Shown here piece after piece: positions 56,913-64,000 of a stretch of 64,000 nucleotides of DNA. Made by a program: the position numbers and the translations under genes. The stretch is from assembly GCA_015680685.1 (NCBI GenBank), contig MNCI01006837.1, positions 1,011,679-1,075,678 on the forward strand, in the 5' to 3' direction. The stretch is from Gnetum montanum (lineage: Eukaryota > Streptophyta > Gnetopsida > Gnetales > Gnetaceae). Below the pieces are notes generated by a model, which saw only the letters and a list, made by a program, of their open reading frames with translations, was not told the origin of the DNA and did no database searches. Positions within the stretch are counted from its first letter, which is position 1, and each line of letters starts with the position of its first letter.

Positions 56913-59755
56913 ATGGCACTAAAGGAAAAGCACACGCAAGAAGTAAGACCATCTCAACCTAAGGCGAAATAGCCTAGAACATGAAGAGGCCAAGAACAAG
57001 CCCATGAAGAATCACTTGCAATCCATGCCACAAGTCCTCTTAGGAAAGAGGTAGAAGTGGAATCTATTAGATAGATTCATTAACCAGTAGCAGCAATAAA
57101 ACACTCCCATTGGGATGATGCACCAGCACGACAAGAAAATCTAGAGGTGACCTTGACATAGGCTTGCTTAAATCAGATCAAATCACAAGAGGTCTAGAAA
57201 ATAGTGCTTCAGGAGTTAAACTTTGGTCCATTCCTAGAGCAAGCACCAAAAGAAGTGTAGGACTAGCTAAAGGCCTCTCCCATGTGGCCAATCATCACTT
57301 CCATTAGGGAGTGGTACATGGGAGAGAAATTCCTATTTTGGAACAATAGGTAGCCCAAATCAATAGTAAAAATCAAGGACATCTTAGTGTCCTACTTGAC
57401 ACATGCCATTATTACAATGCTTGGGTTGCTTGAAACAAAGGCAAGTCTTGCTAAGATCCCAATGCAAGCAGATTTCAACATCAAGAAAGAATGCGTTTAG
57501 TGGTGCTATATTGTCAACTACAAGGAGTTTGGTGCACTCACACCAGCAGAGAGGATCCACTACAAGATTGTATCCTTTCACCTCAATCCCATAGTGAGGC
57601 TAAGCAAAATCATTACCTTTTCTACCTAAGCATGTGCGGCTCTAAGTGAGAGATTTCTTGTCAACCTTCCACAGCTGATCTCTCTAGAGATGGAGAAGCG
57701 ATTTAAAGAAAATAACTGTGAAAGAGATGCATTTCCCTTCCCATGCTTCATCAAGAAACTCTATCGAAGGGAAGGAATAGCCTGTTATACCAATGATGTT
57801 GTTAGGCATGTTTCAACATCCAACTAGGAAGAAATGATGAAAGATAAGATGCCTACAATGACTATCCAAGAAGAGGAGTAGCGACCACCACCTCCACCTA
57901 CCACTCAAATAACCATGCCAAACCTCAATGCAACTACCAAATAGTTGGCAACTACTAGGAATGAATTTTGAGTGAATAAGAGAAATAAGCAAACATGAGT
58001 GATGGGGACCCATCCATATATATATCAACAATGAGTCACCTCAATGAGGTGGCCTAAACAATCAGCCTCATGGATGGGGTTCGATCTATTTTCTTAGACC
58101 AAAGGATGCAACTATGCATGAGGTTAAATCCGAATATTAGAGAGGAAATAGTATCTCTCATAGAACAACAACCACTACCAAAAATCTCTAGGAATGCTAT
58201 GACCTTCTGAGTGTGCTTGGAGGAGGATGAAGGAGCAACTATTTTGGTGATGCAACACCAAGGGTAGGAGACTAAAGTAGAAGTGGTCATTGATCATATT
58301 ACCGAAATATTCAACATACCTACAACATCTACATTGGACATCACTACACTCAAAGATGTGTAGACATCTATAGGGACCACAAGTAGTAGAATAAATGCAA
58401 CGCAACACGAACATCTGCTAGATTAACTAGTGGGAACTAAGCAACAGATTTCAAATGTCTGTGACCTTGCGAACAATATTACTGTAACCTAGTCAGAGTT
58501 GCTAAAGGAAAGGGGCAAGAATATCATCATAGAGAAGCAACTCGAAATAGGTAAAGACCTAAATGAACACTTGGCTATGGAAGTTTCCGAATTAAGATTC
58601 TCAGCCCAACATTAACAAGAGATGAAGCTATGGAACAACTTCACACTAAACTAAAAGAGGTTGAGGATGCAATGGAGATGGCAGTGTTGTATCAATCCTT
58701 GGTAGAGACCACAGTGCACAAGATTCAAAAGGCCTTGGATCAGACCCACTAGGAAAATGTGCAATTGACCATAGAGAACCATCACCTGTGGAATGTTGAT
58801 GAGCACAAGCAACAATTAACTAATTTCATCCATCAACATAGGAGCAACTAGCCAAAGTAAACACAAAACTAAGGAGATTAGCAGTAGAAAATAGAAATCT
58901 CTCCATGGAGGAGTTTCTTGCCCTTCACCAAAAAACTACGATTAAGCTAGCTACCTAGAAATCAGAAGCTCTTAAATTTGAAAAAGTCAAAGATCATTAC
59001 AAAGAGTGAGTCGGTTTACAAAAGGAAGTAAATGAAAAACACATCCAGTTGATGAAGGTGAAAGTGAATGAAGCCCTTTAGCAACTCCAGCAAGGGAAAG
59101 AATTGTGGTAACCCATCATTGATGGGATAGATGTCTACAACAAGGCAAAAATCTACATAAACAAGTTACATATTTAGGACATGATAGAATATATGGAGCT
59201 CAACATTCTTTGTTATACAAATCTAGCCATGTTGACTACTGGACAACCATAATTAGAATTGGGAAAACAATTGGCCAACTTATACTTATTGTATGAGGCC
59301 AAGTTCAAGCCTCATAAAGACAACAAGAAGAAGCTTGTGGTGGCAAACACTAAACTCAATGTTCTCAAGGCATGATTCACTAATCAACAATCAACTACCA
59401 AGAACCTGGCCAAGAGGATGAGTGACTTCCAAGAGCTATAAAATGCAGTCAAGGCATTCGATATTGAACATAAATAGTTTACTACATGGTTTGTCAATGT
59501 GAAGGAGATGTTCCCAATAATGCCCTATCTATGGAATATCCCCATTCCAGCCCACATTAGTGATGCCATGTGGATTGCAAATGATCCTTGGAGTAAGGAG
59601 GAGAAGATGAAGGCATTACTAGATGTCTTTTGCCTTCTATTGGAGGTTGCAATCATAGCAGGATAGCCATAACCACTTCAGTTACTACACATGCCTAAAG
59701 CCGATGAAGGTCCATCATAACCTGAAAAGCCTCCATCGCCTAGGACTATTTGATC
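56913..59755 (+). pseudogene. A2 third ORF: plant-transposon-protein-like domain plus long coiled coil
   Basis: ATG at 56913 (MALKEKHTQE; A1 has MAPKGKH). The same frame, with TAG/TGA breaks, runs through LQELNFGPFLEQAP, PIITSIREWYMGEKFLFWNN, YIVNYKEFGALTPAERIHYK, ALSERFLVNLPQLISLEMEK and FPCFIKKLYRREGIACYTND (to about 57790). A Pro-rich hinge follows, then a Lys/Glu-rich coiled-coil-like segment (about 58500-59470), and a short Pro-rich end (about 59650-59755). It is collinear with A1 over its full length, so it is an original component of the family. Function unknown; env-like position. Confidence 0.6.
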
Positions 59756-59934
59756 TTCTTCACCATCTTCACACCATCAAAGTATGTGCTATCAAATTTT
59801 TGTGTATTCACGTCATGGTTTGTACATTTAGGTACTCAATTTTGTCAAGTCAATTTATTTTGTTAAGAGTTAATCAATAATCCCATACATTTCCAATTTT
59901 GTAAGGGAACTCGATGATGAGTTTTCACTCAATC

Positions 59935-59943
59935 GTGGGGGTA
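59935..59943 (+). promoter_or_regulatory. A2 polypurine tract
   Basis: GTGGGGGTA next to the 3' LTR, the same as in A1. Confidence 0.65.
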
Positions 59944-60022
59944 TGATAAGCATTAAAGTGTCATGTTGATGTAGTGTTTGCTACATCTACAAGCCCCATT
60001 GATGCAATCCTATAACAAAAAC

Positions 60023-60030
60023 TATAAATA
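60023..60030 (+). promoter_or_regulatory. LTR TATA box
   Basis: TATAAATA, 79 bp into the A2 3' LTR. Confidence 0.55.
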
Positions 60031-60184
60031 TGAGCTCCCGATTGTGTTTATGCATAACAGAAGTCATAGTAGTAGCAAAGATCTTACAATTTATCCATTT
60101 GAAAGTTAGAATATTTCTTTGAGTGCCCACAGTAGGAGTCAAAAAGTGTACGAATCTTTATTCAAGCATTGTTGTATGTACAAC

Positions 60185-60190
60185 AATAAA
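60185..60190 (+). terminator. LTR polyadenylation signal
   Basis: AATAAA in the family-conserved context. Confidence 0.55.
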
Positions 60191-60913
60191 GATAAGCCTT
60201 TTGATCAAACCTTACAACACTCAAAATAGATTAATGATTTATTTATGCATTTATTGTTTTTATTAATTATGTCATTAATTAAGTTAAATTAAGCTAAATT
60301 AGACCTTGAGCAATTAGTTAATTAATTAAGCTAAATAGATTAAATACATAGGTACGACCACTTCAAGCATAAACACATATTCCCTTGGTAATCCCAGCAG
60401 TGTTATTGCTTGGTGCACCTAGTAGTGTAGCGCTTGGTAACCCAACAGTGGACATGTAGGTTCAGGACATGTACGAAAAGTAGGACCAAATTCTTATGTT
60501 AGGACTAGTTAGAGATTAGTTTGTTAGTTAAACTAAATTAGTTATTAAATTACTTCATTTCTCTACTTTAAGCACCAAAGAACATAAAACACAAAATAAT
60601 AAAAATCATATGCCTTGATTACACTTAAGCATACCTTTGTACATCACAAGTGTAATTGGGAAGGCAACAAATGACCTTCGAGCAAGGTTCACTTATTAGA
60701 AGACTAGTGTACTGGAAACTATAGAGTTTGTGAAATTCAACCAAATCGCACATGAACGATTCATGATTCATATGGTTAGGCATAGGGGTACCTTGACCAC
60801 TCATCAAAGGTGCACAAACTAAGGCTGCTCAAGGTACCTTGTCCATTTTAGGTGCTTCATCCTTTAGACAAGTTTTGCCTTGAGAGCACATCACACTTAC
60901 CGCCAATGCCAAG

Positions 60914-60998
60914 GTACAATAACATCCTAGTTTATTATTTTACTTGTGTATTTGCTTTTCAAAATGAAAAATAAAAATTTCTCTTTTTTTTTTTACAG
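60914..60998 (+). other. Candidate spliceosomal intron
   Basis: Donor AAG/GTACAA and acceptor TTTTTTTTACAG after a T-run. 85 bp, AT-rich. Confidence 0.5.
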
Positions 60999-61725
60999 AG
61001 GCAACATACTAGAAAAGGTTCTAGCAACCCAAGACAAAGAAGCCAACAACAAGATACTAGAGAGGATAAGGGAAAAGAACCTGTGATTAGTTTTAATTAC
61101 TTTAAGGTTTGAATACTTTCCTTTTTCTCTTTTTGTATGATGTTGACCTTTACATTGCCGATGTTTATGAAGTGAAGGTTCTATATCCAAGAAATGAGGA
61201 GAGATGATATCATAAGTGTCAAAAAAACTTCCACACCTACAGTTTCCACTCCTCCATCTAGATTGCCGCATGTGGCATCTACACATGTGACCCCATCTAC
61301 TCATGCAATCCCAGTAAGGGATTCCTTACTACAAGCAGTGTTGACATTAGTTGATGGATTCTTTCTAATGAATCCTTCAATATTTATCTCAGGATCCTCC
61401 TACTCACTTGAATAAATGATGGTGATTGCCGAGAAACTCATTGCTTTTCGACATTTGGATCAATGAATCATGAGGAGCATTCCTTACTCCATTCACAAAG
61501 AGATCTTCCATATACGAGATTCCTAATCATGTGACTTCAAGAAGGATTATGAATGGGTATAGACTGGTGTTCCATCATCATTCCATCCAATTCCTAAAGA
61601 TGATCCAAATGTTGTCCAAAATCTAGAGCAACTTCAAGAAGAGTTGGAGAATGCGACATGTCTTGCTCACCATTTGCTGACTCATGAGTAATGCCTTCAA
61701 GTGAAGACTAATCGGTTGTGGATGA

Positions 61726-61812
61726 GTATCTCTTCTTTTTATTTTTTTTTTCTTTCCATTTGATCTTCTTATTCATAATTCATAATTTTTGAATCTTTTT
61801 TTTTGTGCAAAG
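61726..61812 (+). other. Candidate spliceosomal intron
   Basis: Donor GA/GTATCTC, a T-rich body and acceptor TTTGTGCAAAG. 87 bp. Confidence 0.45.
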
Positions 61813-61921
61813 GAAAGAAAAAGAGTGAAAAAAGACATGGATGATCAATCTTTTCAAATGGATGTGTTGGAGATCTAGATGAAAAAGAAGGAGGAGGCAG
61901 TGGCTGCAGCAAAGAATACTA

Positions 61922-62212
61922 GTAAGTATAGGAATTAATTATGTGGAAACCTAGTAGGATGCAAAGTAGTGCTCAGTAAAATGAATTCCACTAACAAAGA
62001 ATAAGAACACAGTTGAAGATAGTTTCAGATTTTCTTGATGTGTTCCAGCAAAATGATAGATCACTGTTATGCTTCTTGTTTTCCCTATTCTGCATCTTCC
62101 TAATTTTTATGTTTCACTTCTTCCTTTATATGTATTCTTACTTGGATGTACTTCTATTTTCTATGATAATAAAATAATATTTTCTTCCACTTTGGCTCCT
62201 AAATCATGATTT
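61922..62212. other. Noncoding; intron-like start, then chromovirus leader
   Basis: It begins with GTAAGTATAG, a near-consensus plant 5' splice site, and contains no further exon that I can see before the chromovirus PBS. TGATAATAAAATAAT at 62164-62178 could be a 3' end signal. Confidence 0.3.
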
Positions 62213-62226
62213 TCTCTAAAACCAAA
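62213..62226 (-). promoter_or_regulatory. Chromovirus primer binding site (tRNA-iMet-like)
   Basis: Minus strand reads TTTGGTTTTAGAG right after the LTR end GTCACA. The usual initiator-Met PBS is TGGTATCAGAG; 9 of 11 bases agree. Confidence 0.5.
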
Positions 62227-62739
62227 TGTGACATCCCATTCCCGAATGTCATAAAAACATGATTGTTCATCTCTTAATTCATTACATTCGTAAGTAATAT
62301 AACAAAAATATCATAAAATACTTTGATAAATAAATGAATGAATGGTAAATAAATAATTGGTACACAAAATAAGGAAAAAAGAAATAAAAAGAATTTTATT
62401 AATAAGAGTGATTTACTATAACGTCCTTTGGGTTATCTTCCCATGCCACTTAAGCCTTAGAGGTAATCCAACACTGCCACCACAATTAGGCTATCCAACT
62501 AAAGGGGTGATCAATCCCTTCTTGTCCTACTTTATCTGGCTCTCCTCACTTGTCATTCCAGGCTCTGCAACTCCAATTTTGGCACAACCTAAACCTGGCC
62601 TTAAATGGCATAGGTCAAACCCATTCCTGAGGGATACATGAATAATTGTAACTCTTCATAATGAGGCATCCCTTTATTTGAAGGTTAATTACATTTTATA
62701 ATGCATTTCCACCCTTAATAAGGGACAAGACATATTACA
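62227..62739 (-). mobile_element. Chromovirus 5' LTR
   Basis: Plus-strand TGTGACATCCC...GACATATTACA, 513 bp, colinear with 41134-41648. PBS on the left and no polypurine tract on the right make it a 5' LTR in minus orientation. Confidence 0.7.
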
Positions 62740-62743
62740 TTAG

Positions 62744-62960
62744 GAGTATTGAACATGATTACTCCTATTTCTACCAATGCCTGAACATCATCTTTAAGGG
62801 CATTACAACCCTCAGTATCATGAACTAGTGCCTCATGATAGTAGTAGAAATTGTTGGGATTGTACTGTTGGCACATTTAGCCATTTCATGGAACAGCAAA
62901 GGTGATTAAATATGAATAAGCCATAGAAGACATTCAAAAAATATATATATATGATGGTTG
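62744..62960 (-). pseudogene. T2 gag C-terminal knuckle region
   Basis: Minus strand reads YNPNNFYYYHEALVHDTEGC, then NALKDDVQALVEIGVIMFNT, the Tat-type gag end (YC.FH...GHDTE.C..LK..I..LI..G). It matches T1 9560-9430. It stops at the chromovirus 5' LTR; the spacer to protease continues at 41126, so this is the separated part of T2. Confidence 0.6.
62940..62953. repeat. (AT)n microsatellite
   Basis: A short run of AT dinucleotides. Confidence 0.8.
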
Positions 62961-63856
62961 TGCCCTATTGATATTTTATTACCAGAGGTTTCATGTAGAA
63001 ATTTGTTGAATGAAGATATAGTATTTCCAATTTCAAATGATGATATCAAAGAAAGAAAAATTTATCATGCTCCTTTGCAAAGGGAAGGTTGAAAAGAGTT
63101 GAAAAGCTAAAAGAGTTGATCCCGTTTATGAATGCTTAAAATCAACCTGATAAAAGTCACCATTGTAAGGTTTGGATAATGTTTTTACTGTAAAAACAAA
63201 AACAGTTCCAGCCACTGTACGCGTTGAGAGAAAAATGAATGAAAACAGTCCAAAAGAATGCCCGTTTATTTTACAAGGGATCGCGTTGGTACCAACGCAG
63301 GGGAGTGCAAGGTTTATTGCCCTGTAATGGCTTCTATTTTTACGCAAAACCAACTATTCTTTTTGACCCCAAATTAGCGAAGTCTCTGTTGGTCGCGTTG
63401 TGCCAAACACTTGCAGGGACGTGGATTTAAAGGCAATGGAAGAAGAACTCGCATGGGTGTTGCCGCTTCCAAGACAGAAACCGTTTCAGTTTCAAAATTT
63501 TTCCATAAAAATGCAATTGATCCACCTGCCTTCAACGACGTCAATGTGTTCTGCAACGCGTGCACTACGTGAAGATTTTTCTAGCCGTTGCAGGGCCGTT
63601 CTTAACCTACCATACCTGATGCCATTATTCACTGATGCTCAGATCTATGATACATTTACCCTTAACTCTGCAATCAACGACAGGAATTTGAAAAATGATC
63701 TGCAGGAACACAAAAACGCAGGAAGCCCTAAGCGAATTTGGGGCAAAATAAAATAGTTCCAGGCAACCGAAACCCTATGTCCAGGGCCATATGTCCAATA
63801 CATCATTTCTTTTTCTAGATCTTTCTCCTCCAGCAACCAAACATCATATAGCAACG
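62961..63856. other. Noncoding; GC-richer from about 63180
   Basis: AT-rich up to about 63130, then CpG-containing, GC-richer sequence without clear stops pattern or domain. Open runs 63400-63756 (plus) and 63645-63932 (minus) have no recognisable motifs. By position it may be the 5' untranslated part of the ORF that starts at 63857. Confidence 0.35.
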
Positions 63857-64000
63857 ATGTCGAATGCAGCGGCAGAGCCTTCTTCTGCGGTGGCGGTTGG
63901 TAATGATTTCTGGCAGGGGCGGGATATTTCAAAAGTATTTGATGGTAGTTCCAGGCCTGGTGCCTTCACATTCAGGCTTGATGTTTCGAATTTAAATTTT
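63857..64000 (+). CDS. 5' end of an ORF running off the window, possibly LINE ORF1
   Basis: ATG at 63857 in the context ACGATGT opens 48 codons with no stop up to the window edge: an Ala/Ser-rich start, then GRDISKVFDGSSRPGAFTF and RLDVSNLNF. The short S-K-V-F-D-G-S-S-R-P / F-x-F-x-L pattern is reminiscent of the beginning of plant L1-type LINE ORF1 proteins (region before a DUF4283 domain), but too little is present to be sure. The CpG-rich, GC-rich composition and lack of stops suggest a younger or functional sequence than the surrounding elements. A host gene is the alternative. Confidence 0.35.
   Translation, partial: MSNAAAEPSSAVAVGNDFWQGRDISKVFDGSSRPGAFTFRLDVSNLNF

Larger units (their letters stand above)
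48134..60806 (+). mobile_element. Athila-like Ty3/gypsy element A2
   Basis: Plus-strand sister of A1: 5' LTR lacking its first ~200 bp (48134-48794), PBS, gag, protease, RT, RNase H, integrase, noncoding region, third ORF (56913-59755), PPT and complete 3' LTR (59944-60806). It inserted into the antisense gene remnant. The internal length (48795-59943, 11.1 kb) is close to A1 (11.4 kb). Fewer stops than A1 in gag, but catalytic residues of protease, RT and integrase are altered. No target duplication can be checked because the left LTR end is gone. Confidence 0.85.
59944..60806 (+). mobile_element. A2 3' LTR
   Basis: TGATAAG...CTCATCA, 863 bp, with TATAAATA (60023-60030) and AATAAA (60185-60190). 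From 60146 on it aligns with the A2 5' LTR (48134-48794). No ACTAA/CTTTT-like duplication can be tested because the left end is lost; the right flank is AAGGT. Confidence 0.85.
60807..61921 (+). pseudogene. Antisense gene remnant, downstream exons
   Basis: Four plus-strand exon-like blocks. (1) 60807-60913: GTLSILGASSFRQVLP, ending AAG/GT. (2) 60999-61106, after a T-rich TTTTTTACAG: RQHTRKGSSNPRQRSQQQ and KGKEPVISFNYFK. (3) about 61180-61725: VKKTSTPTVSTPPSRLPH, MVIAEKLIAFRHLDQ, PIPKDDPNVVQNLEQLQEEL. (4) 61813-61921: KKDMDDQSFQMDVLE, KKKEEAVAAAKNT, ending at a strong donor GTAAGTAT. Internal stops are TAG/TGA. A low-complexity linker and coiled coil are visible; no known domain. It lies between A2 and the chromovirus PBS, and probably continues the 47835 exon across A2. 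Confidence 0.45.
41132..62743 (-). mobile_element. Minus-strand chromovirus (Ty3/gypsy), split by later insertions
   Basis: Two LTRs of one family in the same orientation bound it (41132-41648 and 62227-62739). From right to left: 5' LTR, PBS of tRNA-iMet type, an interval with an antisense gene remnant and the Athila-like A2, then gag, CCHC knuckle, protease, RT, RNase H, integrase, chromodomain, polypurine tract and 3' LTR. The gag-pol span (46329-41690) is compact and typical. The PBS-to-gag interval is abnormally long even without A2 (about 3.2 kb). It is inserted in T2. An alternative is that the right LTR belongs to a separate truncated copy. Confidence 0.6.

Noticed and set aside
63126-63932. 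Four overlapping open runs on both strands
   Set aside because: GC-rich sequence gives longer chance ORFs; none shows motifs or a sensible start compared with the ORF at 63857.

Overview
This is plant nuclear DNA and reads as one nested landfill of old LTR retrotransposons. I see no bacterial-style operon, rRNA, tRNA, CRISPR array or intact host gene. The lineages present are Athila-like, Tat-like with a second (archaeal-type) RNase H, and chromovirus Ty3/gypsy, plus a Ty1/copia gag scrap. The low GC, the spacing, and the frequent in-frame TAG/TGA where the family has Gln/Arg codons (CAG to TAG, CGA to TGA) indicate a large, heavily methylated plant genome with old insertions. A gymnosperm-type genome is my guess, not something the sequence proves.

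Layout. (1) About 1-12.57 kb and 24.91-25.64 kb: one minus-strand Tat-like element (T1). Its pol is broken at 2041-3049 by a solo Athila-type LTR with 5-bp target duplications, its middle (about 3.5-7.85 kb) by an intron-containing gene-like remnant, and its 5' LTR by (2) a 12-kb plus-strand Athila-like element A1 (12586-24906). (3) 25.7-36.2 kb: decayed fragments, namely an Athila piece, a copia gag, an integrase tail, a large minus-orientation LTR (31439-32904), a GC-richer segment and a gypsy gag/protease piece. (4) 36.28-41.13 kb plus 62.74-62.96 kb: a second minus-strand Tat-like element (T2), split by (5) a minus-strand chromovirus (41132 to about 62743). Between the chromovirus gag and PBS lies an antisense, intron-containing gene remnant, which is itself split by (6) a second Athila-like element A2 (48134-60806). 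(7) 63.1-64.0 kb: GC-richer sequence ending in an ORF that runs off the window, possibly the start of a LINE.

How the parts work. A1 and A2 share an architecture: LTRs with 7-bp inverted ends (TGATGAG...CTCATCA), a PBS resembling the tRNA-Asp type, gag with a His/Gly and poly-Ser segment, then protease, RT, RNase H and integrase. After a noncoding stretch of about 2 kb comes a third ORF of about 950 codons with a long coiled coil, followed by a polypurine tract. All copies are dead through many stops. Catalytic substitutions are visible in A2 protease and RT, in chromovirus protease and RT, in T1 RT, and at the integrase glutamate of both A1 and A2.

The items most worth checking are the conserved third ORF of the Athila-like family, the antisense multi-exon remnant inside the chromovirus, and the apparent deletion of the A1 5' LTR between an LTR motif and the PBS. 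Domain boundaries are approximate because all were read by eye through stops and frameshifts.
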